Of a DNA stretch of 16,947 bases, positions 1 through 6,106 are shown piece by piece. The translations under genes were made by a program, and so were the position numbers. Every line of letters begins with the position of its first letter. Position 1 is the first letter of the stretch. The notes beneath the pieces are model-generated. The model was not told where the DNA came from, did no database searches, and was given only the letters and a program-made list of their open reading frames with translations. Source of the stretch: OAS926 sp035503715 (lineage in GTDB: Bacteria > Pseudomonadota > Alphaproteobacteria > Rhizobiales > Rhizobiaceae); assembly GCA_035503715.1 (NCBI GenBank), contig DATJTE010000190.1, positions 1-16,947 on the forward strand. The letters run 5' to 3'.

Positions 1-2
1 AA

Positions 3-191
3 GGCGTCCGTGACTTGCTTGGGTTAAAGCCCGGTACCGAGGTGAAGTTTAGATATAGCGCGAACCGTGAGATCGTCCTTGAACGCGTGGACGGCAAGCG
101 CCCGCTAAGCAGGTTCGAGAAGCTACGAGGCCATGCCGGTCCGGGACCGAGCACCGATGAGATCATGACCTTGCTGCGCGGTGACGATTGA
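3..191 (+). CDS. AbrB/MazE-type antitoxin, 3' part only (VapB-like)
   Basis: This is the C-terminal part of a small antitoxin whose 5' end lies outside the window; the visible frame gives 62 residues. It reads RDLLGLKPGTEVKF, then a short beta-rich stretch (REIVLERVDG), then a tail with RFEKLRGHAGPG and STDEIMTLLRGDD. The LGLKPG segment fits the end of an AbrB/SpoVT swapped-hairpin DNA-binding domain. The STDEIM..LRGDD tail is the type that wraps around a PIN toxin in VapBC pairs. Its stop codon overlaps the start of the toxin gene by 4 bases (TTGA), so the two are probably translationally coupled. The expected role is to neutralise VapC and repress the shared promoter, which is not visible. 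Assignment to the antitoxin class is fairly sure; the exact family name is an inference. Confidence 0.8.
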   Translation, partial: GVRDLLGLKPGTEVKFRYSANREIVLERVDGKRPLSRFEKLRGHAGPGPSTDEIMTLLRGDD

Positions 192-595
192 CGATCGTCG
201 ACACGAATGTCCTGCTTGATCTCGTGACCGATGACGAGCGTTGGTTCGAATGGTCGCTAAACGCGATCGAAACCGCGGCTGCGGAGGGGCCACTCCTCCT
301 CAATGCCGTCATCTATGCGGAATTGTCCGCGCGATACGAGCAATTAAGCGAAGTTGATGACTTCGTAGCCAAGGCTAACGTTCAATTTGCCGACATCCCG
401 CGCGAGGCGGCGTTTGCGGCTGCCAAGGCGTTTGGCGAATATCGAGGCGGTGGTGGAAGTAAGACTGGTGTCCTATCCGATTTCTTCATAGGTGCTCATG
501 CCGCCGTGCTGGACGTTCCCATCCTGACACGCGACATGGGCCGCTACAGAACCTACTTTCCACACGTGCGCCTCATTGCGCCGCAGATCAACTGA
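188..595 (+). CDS. vapC: PIN-domain ribonuclease toxin of a VapBC module
   Basis: This 135-residue protein is a single PIN domain, the usual VapC size. The acidic residues expected to bind the catalytic metal are visible: Asp5 in IVDTNVLL, Glu45 in YAELS, Asp98 in LSDFFIGAHA and Asp116 in LTRDMGRY. Known VapC toxins are Mg2+-dependent endoribonucleases, often cutting tRNA or rRNA; the target of this one cannot be told from sequence. The start is TTG at 188, chosen because MTIVDTN places the first catalytic Asp correctly and because it overlaps the antitoxin stop. All active-site residues are present, so the gene looks functional. The stop codon lies only 6 bases before nrdR, leaving no room for a separate nrdR promoter. 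Base composition is patchily less GC-rich than the downstream operon, which suggests acquisition by transfer. Confidence 0.9.
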   Translation: MTIVDTNVLLDLVTDDERWFEWSLNAIETAAAEGPLLLNAVIYAELSARYEQLSEVDDFVAKANVQFADIPREAAFAAAKAFGEYRGGGGSKTGVLSDFFIGAHAAVLDVPILTRDMGRYRTYFPHVRLIAPQIN

Positions 596-601
596 GTCCC
601 C

Positions 602-1066
602 ATGCGCTGCCCCTATTGCCAGTCCGAAGACACCCAGGTGAAGGATTCTCGTCCCGCCGAAGACGGCGCGGCGATCCGCCGGCGGCGTGTCTGCCCGGTT
701 TGTGGCGGCCGCTTCACCACGTTCGAGCGCGTGCAATTGCGCGACCTGGTTGTGGTCAAGAAATCCGGCCGAAAGGTGCCTTTCGACCGCGATAAGCTCG
801 CCCGTTCTATCGAGATCGCCTGCCGCAAGCGCAATGTCGAGCCGGAGCGCATCGAGCGCGCCGTGACCGGCATCGTGCGTCAGCTCGAAAGCTCGGGCGA
901 AACCGAGGTGCCGACCGCCGAGGTCGGTCGTCTGGTGATGGAGGCGCTGAAGTCGCTCGACGACGTCGCCTATGTCCGCTTCGCATCCGTCTACCGTAAT
1001 TTCCGCGAAGCGAAGGACTTTCACGAAGTCCTGGGCGAGCTTAAGGGCGACGAGGACGCCGGCTGA
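602..1066 (+). CDS. nrdR: Transcriptional repressor NrdR
   Basis: NrdR is a 154-residue regulator that represses ribonucleotide reductase genes by sensing ATP/dATP. The N-terminal zinc ribbon is visible as MRCPYC (Cys3, Cys6) and VCPVCGGRF (Cys31, Cys34). It is followed by an ATP-cone domain from about residue 49 (VVKKSGRKVPFDRDKL) to about 139. Length and both domains match the family closely. ATG 602 is fixed by the conserved MRCPYC start. No good Shine-Dalgarno sequence precedes it, in keeping with translation coupled to the upstream gene. Only 3 bases separate its stop from ribD. In related genomes nrdR normally follows glyA; here a toxin-antitoxin pair occupies that place in the visible sequence. 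I saw no NrdR-box pair in the window, so its targets lie elsewhere. Confidence 0.97.
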   Translation: MRCPYCQSEDTQVKDSRPAEDGAAIRRRRVCPVCGGRFTTFERVQLRDLVVVKKSGRKVPFDRDKLARSIEIACRKRNVEPERIERAVTGIVRQLESSGETEVPTAEVGRLVMEALKSLDDVAYVRFASVYRNFREAKDFHEVLGELKGDEDAG

Positions 1067-1069
1067 ACC

Positions 1070-2197
1070 ATGGCTGTCGCGCCGACGGTTGCCGGGGAGG
1101 CGATGGACCGCCGTTTCATGGCCGCTGCGATCCGGTTGTCGCGCTGGCACCTCGGCCTGACTGGCGAAAACCCTTCCGTTGGCTCACTTGTGGTCGCCGA
1201 TATCGATGGCATTCCGACAATCGTTGGCCGGGGCGTCACGGCAATCGGCGGCAGGCCGCATGCGGAGCTGCAGGCACTGGCAGAAGCGGGCGAAGCGGCC
1301 CGCGGTGCCACGATCTACGCCACGCTGGAACCCTGCTCGCATATCGGCAAGGCGCCACCCTGTGCTGACGCCATCGTTGCTGCCGGGATACGCCGGGTAG
1401 TCGTAGCCTCTCTCGATCCCGACATCCGCGTTGCCGGTCGTGGCGTGAGTATCTTGAAGCGCGCCGGCATCGACATCGTTACCGGCTGCGAAGAGGCGAC
1501 CGCCAGGCGTGTGATGGCCGGCTTCCTCACCCTCAAGGCCAAGGGCAGGCCGTTCGTCACGCTGAAGCTGGCAGTATCGGCCGACGGCAAGATCGGCCGT
1601 GTCGGGGCCGGCCAGGTGTCGATCACCGGGCCGATCGCGCGCCGCGCCGCGCAGATCATGCGCGTCGAGCACGACGCCATCATGGTCGGTGTGCAGACCG
1701 TGGTCGAAGACGATCCCCTGTTAACTGTCCGCCTTGACGGACTCGCCGACCGGTCGCCGCTGCGCGTCGTGATCGACTCCCAGGCGCGCACGCCCACCAC
1801 GGCGCGGATGTTTGCCGAACGCGACTGCAGCCGGATCATGATCCTTTCGAGCAATAAGGCGCCGGGGCGCGCCGTGGAAAGACTGCGCGACGTCGGCGCG
1901 ACGGTCGATACGCTGACGTCGGACTACAAGGGGCGCCTCGAGCCGCGCGAAATCCTGCGCCATCTCGGCGTGCTGGGCGTCAAGAGCGTTCTGCTCGAAG
2001 GCGGAGCCGAGACCGCGCGCCGATTTCTCGACGCCGGGCTGGTCGATCGGATCGCCTTGTTCGTGTCGCAGACGATTGTTGGTGACGATGGGATTGCGTC
2101 ACCCGTAGCCGAAGACGGCATTCCAGAAGGTTTTGTCCGGCGTTCCGAAGAGACCTTCGGCGCTGACCGACTGATCGACTACGAAAGGCCTTTCTGA
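1070..2197 (+). CDS. ribD: Bifunctional riboflavin deaminase/reductase RibD
   Basis: RibD catalyses the second and third steps of riboflavin synthesis: deamination of the pyrimidine from GTP cyclohydrolase II, then NADPH-dependent reduction of the ribose side chain. The N-terminal deaminase domain (about residues 10-150) shows zinc-binding His in GGRPHAE and two Cys in TLEPCSH and PPCAD. The C-terminal reductase domain (about 160-375) contains FVTLKLAVSADGKIG, HDAIMVGVQTVVEDDPLL and LLEGGAETARRFL. The 375-residue length is usual. A second in-frame ATG at 1103 is possible; the GGGGAGG in front of it is only 2 bases away, so I kept the first ATG at 1070. The stop codon overlaps the ribE start by one base (TGATG). 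Confidence 0.97.
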   Translation: MAVAPTVAGEAMDRRFMAAAIRLSRWHLGLTGENPSVGSLVVADIDGIPTIVGRGVTAIGGRPHAELQALAEAGEAARGATIYATLEPCSHIGKAPPCADAIVAAGIRRVVVASLDPDIRVAGRGVSILKRAGIDIVTGCEEATARRVMAGFLTLKAKGRPFVTLKLAVSADGKIGRVGAGQVSITGPIARRAAQIMRVEHDAIMVGVQTVVEDDPLLTVRLDGLADRSPLRVVIDSQARTPTTARMFAERDCSRIMILSSNKAPGRAVERLRDVGATVDTLTSDYKGRLEPREILRHLGVLGVKSVLLEGGAETARRFLDAGLVDRIALFVSQTIVGDDGIASPVAEDGIPEGFVRRSEETFGADRLIDYERPF

Positions 2198-2814
2198 TGT
2201 TCACTGGAATCGTCACCGACATCGGCACGGTCGCTTCGGCGAAGCCGTTGCCTGAGGGCGTGCGGCTGCGCATCGATACCGCCTATGATCCGGCCACGAT
2301 CGCCATCGGCGCATCGATTTCCTGCGGCGGCGTGTGCCTGACGGTCACGCAGCTTCCTGATACCGGCTCGAACGCCCGCTGGTTCGAGGTCGAGGCCTGG
2401 GAGGAAGCACTGCGGCTGACCACGGCGTCCCAATGGGCATCTGGCACGAAAATCAATCTCGAGCGCGCGCTGAAAATCGGTGACGAACTCGGTGGCCATA
2501 TCGTTTCGGGCCATGTCGACGGCACGGCTGAAATCGTCGAGCGCAAGGACGAGGGCGACGCGGTTCGCTTCACCCTTGAAGCGCCGCGCCATCTGGCGAA
2601 ATTCATCGCGCCGAAGGGCTCGGTCGCGCTCGACGGCACCTCGCTGACGGTCAACAAGGTCGAAGGCATGCGCTTCGACGTGCTCTTGATCCATCATTCG
2701 CTGTCGGTCACGACTTGGGGCGAGCGCAGGGCAGGGGATCGCGTCAACCTCGAGATCGATACCATGGCGCGTTATGCCGCGCGGCTTTCCGAAGCCGCTG
2801 CGGAAGGCCTGTAA
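2197..2814 (+). CDS. ribE: Riboflavin synthase, alpha chain
   Basis: Riboflavin synthase dismutates two molecules of 6,7-dimethyl-8-ribityllumazine into riboflavin and the pyrimidine precursor. The 205-residue protein has the family start MFTGIVTDIGTV and two lumazine-binding halves. The second begins near residue 98 with LGGHIVSGHVDGTAEI. The SCGGVCLTV stretch of the first half is matched by SVALDGTSLTVN in the second, showing the internal duplication. The start is certain because MFTGI is invariant. The ATG overlaps the ribD stop. A 74-base gap follows before ribH. Some genomes call this gene ribC. Confidence 0.97.
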   Translation: MFTGIVTDIGTVASAKPLPEGVRLRIDTAYDPATIAIGASISCGGVCLTVTQLPDTGSNARWFEVEAWEEALRLTTASQWASGTKINLERALKIGDELGGHIVSGHVDGTAEIVERKDEGDAVRFTLEAPRHLAKFIAPKGSVALDGTSLTVNKVEGMRFDVLLIHHSLSVTTWGERRAGDRVNLEIDTMARYAARLSEAAAEGL

Positions 2815-2888
2815 CGCCGAATTCGCCCCGCTTACGCTTGCGGTAACGAGCCGTTCGGCCTAAGTCACCGGCTCCGCCGGAGACTGAT

Positions 2889-3344
2889 ATGGCAAGCCCC
2901 GACAAACCGCACCTTCTGATCGTCGAAGCACGTTTTTACGACGGGCTGTCGGACGCGCTTTTGGAGGGTGCGAAGGCGGCGCTCGATGAGGCGGGCGCGA
3001 CCTATGAGGTGGCGACCGTGATGGGCGCGCTCGAGGTTCCTGCCGTCATTTCCTTTGCGCTCGACGGCGCCGAAGAAGGCGGTACGGAGTTCGACGGTTT
3101 TGTCGCGCTGGGCTGCGTCATCCGCGGCGAGACCTATCATTTCGACATCGTCGCCAATGAATCGAGCCGCGCGCTGATGGATCTGTCGGTCGAGGAGTCC
3201 GTCGCCATCGGCAACGGCATCCTGACGACTGAGAATGAGGAGCAGGCCTGGTATCGCGCCCGCAAGAACGAGGGCGACAAGGGCGGCTTCGCGGCGCGCG
3301 CAGCACTCACCATGATCGCGCTACGCGAAAGGTTCGGCGCGTGA
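2889..3344 (+). CDS. ribH: 6,7-dimethyl-8-ribityllumazine synthase
   Basis: RibH condenses the ribityl-pyrimidine with 3,4-dihydroxy-2-butanone 4-phosphate to make lumazine, the substrate of the upstream ribE product. The 151-residue sequence carries the core GCVIRGETYHFDIVANESS near residues 75-93, with the likely catalytic His84. MGALEVP near residue 45 is the other signature. Location inside the ribD-ribE-nusB cluster fits the RibH1 type of rhizobia and Brucella. Those species often have a second unlinked RibH2, which cannot be checked here. A GGAG at 2879-2882 lies 6 bases before ATG 2889. The stop overlaps the nusB GTG start in a GTGA junction. Confidence 0.97.
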   Translation: MASPDKPHLLIVEARFYDGLSDALLEGAKAALDEAGATYEVATVMGALEVPAVISFALDGAEEGGTEFDGFVALGCVIRGETYHFDIVANESSRALMDLSVEESVAIGNGILTTENEEQAWYRARKNEGDKGGFAARAALTMIALRERFGA

Positions 3345-3844
3345 GCCAGCCGGCGCAGAGCAGTTCGTCGGGGCCGCGCCAGGCAAACAAGCGCGGCGCG
3401 GCGCGACTCGCCGCCGTGCAGGCGCTCTATCAGATGGATGTCGCCGGCAGCGGCCTGCTGGAGATCACCGCCGAGTATGAAGCCTTCCGCCTCGGTAAGG
3501 AGGTGGACGGCGCGCTTTATCGCGAGGCGGACGCGCAATGGTTCCGCGCCATCCTTGCCGGCGTTGTCGAGAACCAGAAGACCGTTGATCCGGTCATTCG
3601 CCAGGCGCTCACCGACGACTGGCCGCTGTCGCGGCTGGATTCCACGCTGCGCGCCATTTTGCGGGCAGGGGTCTACGAACTCATGAAGCGCGACGATGTG
3701 CCGGTCGCCGTCATCGTCTCGGAATATGTCGATATCGCCAAAGCCTTCTACGAGGAAGACGAACCGAAGCTGGTGAACGCGGTGCTCGACCGCGTGTCGC
3801 GCCGGGTACGTGGCGAAGGCCGCGGCGCTGAGCCGAAATCATGA
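3341..3844 (+). CDS. nusB: Transcription antitermination factor NusB
   Basis: NusB binds boxA RNA together with S10/NusE and supports antitermination on rRNA operons. The 167-residue helical protein has the family opening RGAARLAAVQALYQMD after a short N-terminal extension. It also shows RAILRAGVYELMKRDDVPVAVIVSEYVDIAK near residues 105-135 and ends with LVNAVLDRVSRR. The start is GTG at 3341, overlapping the ribH stop by 4 bases, so translation is likely coupled to ribH. The stop in turn overlaps the following transporter gene (ATGA). The ribH-nusB pairing is widespread in bacteria. Confidence 0.96.
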   Translation: MSQPAQSSSSGPRQANKRGAARLAAVQALYQMDVAGSGLLEITAEYEAFRLGKEVDGALYREADAQWFRAILAGVVENQKTVDPVIRQALTDDWPLSRLDSTLRAILRAGVYELMKRDDVPVAVIVSEYVDIAKAFYEEDEPKLVNAVLDRVSRRVRGEGRGAEPKS

Positions 3845-5049
3845 CCGCGTCGGAAGGCCAGGCGCGGCGCACCGCGATCATCCTTGCATCGTCGCAGGCG
3901 ATCATCGGTTCGGCCGCGCCGATCGCCATCTCGATCGGCGGTCTGGTCGGCTATTACCTGCTCGGTCCCGACAAGTCTTTGGCGACCGCGCCGATCACCG
4001 GTTACAATGTCGGCGTGGCGCTTGGAGCACTGCCCGCGGCGGGGATCATCCGCTGGGCCGGCCACCGCAACGGCTTCATGATCGGCACGCTCGTCACCGC
4101 GATCGGCGGGCTCGCCGCGACACTGGCGATCTTCCAGTCGGCCTTCTGGTTTTTCGCCATCAGCCTTGCCGTGCTTGGCATAGGCGGCGCCTTCGTGCAG
4201 CAGTTCCGCTTTGCCGCGGCCGACAACGCGCCGCCGGAGTTCAAGGCGCGCGCCATTTCCTTCGTTCTGGCTGGCGGCGTGATCACCGCCATCCTTGGCC
4301 CGCAGATCGTTATTTTCACGCGCGAGCTGATTGCCGGAGCACCGTTTGCCGGTTCCTTCGCGTCGATCCTTGTTCTCGCCGCGGTCGGCGCGCTGATCCT
4401 GGCGTTCCTGCGAACGGAGAACGGCGGGCAAGGCGACGCAGGTGCCAATATCTCCGATGCACGGCCGCTGACGGAAATCGTCGCCCAACCACGTTTCGCC
4501 GTGGCGCTGTTTTGCGGCGTCGCGACCTTTGCGCTGATGAGCTTCGTCATGACCGGCGCACCGCTCGCCATGGTCGGCTGCGGTTTCACGCCGGATCAGG
4601 CGACACTCGGCATTTCCTGGCATGTGATGGCGATGTTCGCGCCGAGTTTCATCACCGGCCGCATCATCCAGCATTTTGGCGTCGAGCGCGTCATCGCGGC
4701 CGGATTGATCCTACTCATCATCTGTGCCGCCGTCGCGTTGACGGGAATCCAACTCTGGCAGTTCTGGACATCGCTGATCCTGCTTGGTCTTGGCTGGAAT
4801 TTCGGCTTCATCGGCGCCACCGCGATGGTCTCCAACACCTATCGGCCTTCCGAAAAGGGCAAGGCGCAGGGTTTTCACGATTTCGTCCTGTTCACCACCG
4901 TGGCGCTCGCGTCGCTGGCCTCGGGCGCAGTCTACAATGCCTGGGGCTGGGACATGCTGAATTGGATCGTGTTCCCGGTCAGCGTGTCCTGCCTGCTGGC
5001 GCTCGGCTGGCTTGTGGCTTCGCAGAAGCGGGCGGCCGTCGCGGCCTGA
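3841..5049 (+). CDS. MFS transporter, possible riboflavin transporter (RfnT-like by context)
   Basis: This 402-residue membrane protein has about 12 hydrophobic segments in two halves, separated by a polar loop near residues 195-220 (TENGGQGDAGANISDARP). The loop after the second helix carries RWAGHRNG, resembling the basic motif between helices 2 and 3 of the major facilitator superfamily. The ATG overlaps the nusB stop by 4 bases, so the protein is made from the same operon as the riboflavin enzymes. That context suggests flavin uptake or export: the MFS family RfnT is a described riboflavin transporter class in Rhizobiales. The substrate cannot be read from the sequence, so RfnT is an inference and I leave the symbol empty. 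Fold assignment is confident; function is not. Confidence 0.88.
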   Translation: MTASEGQARRTAIILASSQAIIGSAAPIAISIGGLVGYYLLGPDKSLATAPITGYNVGVALGALPAAGIIRWAGHRNGFMIGTLVTAIGGLAATLAIFQSAFWFFAISLAVLGIGGAFVQQFRFAAADNAPPEFKARAISFVLAGGVITAILGPQIVIFTRELIAGAPFAGSFASILVLAAVGALILAFLRTENGGQGDAGANISDARPLTEIVAQPRFAVALFCGVATFALMSFVMTGAPLAMVGCGFTPDQATLGISWHVMAMFAPSFITGRIIQHFGVERVIAAGLILLIICAAVALTGIQLWQFWTSLILLGLGWNFGFIGATAMVSNTYRPSEKGKAQGFHDFVLFTTVALASLASGAVYNAWGWDMLNWIVFPVSVSCLLALGWLVASQKRAAVAA

Positions 5050-5051
5050 TC

Positions 5052-5369
5052 TCAGCGGGCTGATCGGCCGCGCACCGGGTGATCGAGCGTGACCTCCAGT
5101 TGCGAACTGCCTTCCTCGATGATCCAGCGGCGGCGCAAGACGTAGAAGTCATGGCGCGCTCCGCCCGAAGCGAGCGAAACGATATCGCCTTCCGCGCAGT
5201 CGACGCCGAGGATCGCGCTGCGGGCGAGATCAAGCCCGATCTTGCTGGCATAACGGTCCGCGCTGCTGGTCGCTGTGATGACGACACCGCCCGCCGTTGC
5301 GTCGCGGCCGCGACTCGGCGATGTTTCCGTGCGGTTTCGTGAAGAAATGCCGGAAGTGGATTCCGCCAT
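5052..5369 (-). CDS. Hypothetical protein, small soluble beta-rich
   Basis: I do not recognise this gene with certainty. From ATG at 5369 it would encode 105 residues. About 25 N-terminal residues are polar and low-complexity (Ser, Thr, Arg). The remainder looks like a compact domain ending in HDFYVLRRRWIIEEG and LEVTLDHPVRG, with alternating hydrophobic residues typical of beta strands. It is convergent with the MFS gene (2 bases between the two stops) and divergent from the DUF2165 gene. No secretion signal or membrane segment is visible. The next in-frame ATGs upstream (5396 and 5447) lie deeper inside the opposite gene and are less likely. The opposite strand is also open over part of the region, so reality of the gene rests mainly on the protein-like C-terminal half. 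Confidence 0.55.
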   Translation of the reverse strand: MAESTSGISSRNRTETSPSRGRDATAGGVVITATSSADRYASKIGLDLARSAILGVDCAEGDIVSLASGGARHDFYVLRRRWIIEEGSSQLEVTLDHPVRGRSAR

Positions 5370-5868
5370 GGTCGTCAGACTCTCGAAAATCGTCATGTGC
5401 CTGTGCCTGGCAGCCTTCGCATTCCTGGTCGCCTTCGGCAACATCACCGATTACGGCTCGAACTTCGCCTTCGTTCAGCACGTGCTGAGCATGGACACGA
5501 CGTTTCCAGGCAACGCGCTGATGTACAGGGCGATCACCAGTCCGACGCTCTGGACGGTCGGCTACTGGATGATCATCCTCGGCGAGGCGCTAACCTGCAT
5601 CCTCTTCCTCATCGCGTCGCTCCGGCTCTGGCAGGCGCGCAACGGCTCTGCCGCGGCCTTTGACGACGCCAAAACGTTTGCCGTCATCGGCGCGACCATG
5701 GGCTTCCTCGTGTGGTTTCTCGGCTTCATGGTGATTGGCGGCGAATGGTTCGCCATGTGGCAATCGTCAACCTGGAATGGCCAGGAAGCCGCCTTCCGCT
5801 TCTACATAACGATCTTGGCTGTGCTGATCTTCGTTATGCAGCCCGAGCGCGAACTCAACCGGCCCTGA
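5368..5868 (+). CDS. DUF2165 family small integral membrane protein
   Basis: The 166-residue protein has four clear hydrophobic segments: VVRLSKIVMCLCLAAFAFLV near the N-terminus, WTVGYWMIILGEALTCILFL, GATMGFLVWFLGFMVIGGEW, and a C-terminal FYITILAVLIFVM. The first loop (DYGSNFAFVQHVLSMDTTF, then PALYRAITSP-like residues) is characteristic of DUF2165, whose function is unknown. Start choice is ATG 5368, which begins just before the first membrane helix. An in-frame ATG at 5347 preceded by GAAGAA would add seven residues, and upstream ATGs at 5275 and 5278 add a non-membrane stretch. ATG 5368 shares the CCATGG with the probable start of the opposite-strand gene. Confidence 0.85.
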   Translation: MVVRLSKIVMCLCLAAFAFLVAFGNITDYGSNFAFVQHVLSMDTTFPGNALMYRAITSPTLWTVGYWMIILGEALTCILFLIASLRLWQARNGSAAAFDDAKTFAVIGATMGFLVWFLGFMVIGGEWFAMWQSSTWNGQEAAFRFYITILAVLIFVMQPERELNRP

Positions 5869-5904
5869 ACGAACCGGGTCGCGGCACCACGACCATGGGG
5901 AAGC

Positions 5905-5925
5905 GCCTAAATCGATTAGGCTTTT
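5905..5925 (+). terminator. Possible weak rho-independent terminator after the DUF2165 gene
   Basis: A 6-bp inverted repeat, GCCTAA and TTAGGC, encloses a 5-base loop (ATCGA) and is followed directly by TTTT. It begins 36 bases after the DUF2165 stop codon. The stem is short and the T run brief, so it may be a weak terminator. A further GCCTAA copy at 5955-5960 makes a regulatory role also possible. Confidence 0.4.
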
Positions 5926-5976
5926 GGCATTCCCGACCGCTCTCGCCGAAACCAGCCTAAAAAGCCTTGCCGAGTG

Positions 5977-6005
5977 TTGACGAGCGGCGGTGGCTTTCGC
6001 ATAAG
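5977..6005 (+). promoter_or_regulatory. Candidate sigma-70 promoter for hppA
   Basis: TTGACG (5977-5982) and CATAAG (6000-6005) are separated by exactly 17 bases, a good match to the housekeeping promoter form. Transcription would begin near 6012, giving a leader of about 95 bases before the hppA ATG. The leader contains GGCC GCTTTT GGCC and other short self-complementary stretches. The rest of the 238-base gap 5869-6106 shows no gene, only the hairpin at 5905. Confidence 0.45.
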
Positions 6006-6106
6006 CCGCACCGAAACGCCGGATTCTGGCCGCTTTTGGCCGCCGGGTTCAGTCTCACCGGGCCGGAGAGGGGATCTTCGGGCCAAATCAGGGAAAACTA
6101 CCCGCA

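Noticed and set aside
2815..2888. Possible FMN riboswitch or promoter between ribE and ribH
   Set aside because: The gap is too short for an FMN riboswitch and lacks its conserved elements. The only structure is a small CCGGC TCC GCCGG hairpin next to the ribosome site.
3748..4674. Minus-strand open frame of 308 codons
   Set aside because: Composition is Arg/Asp/Gly-rich as in shadows of hydrophobic genes, and it lies entirely over nusB and the MFS gene.
3810..5063. Plus-strand open frame of 417 codons
   Set aside because: It is the +1/+2 frame of the MFS transporter gene, extremely Arg-rich without domains; the transporter frame has the membrane helices.
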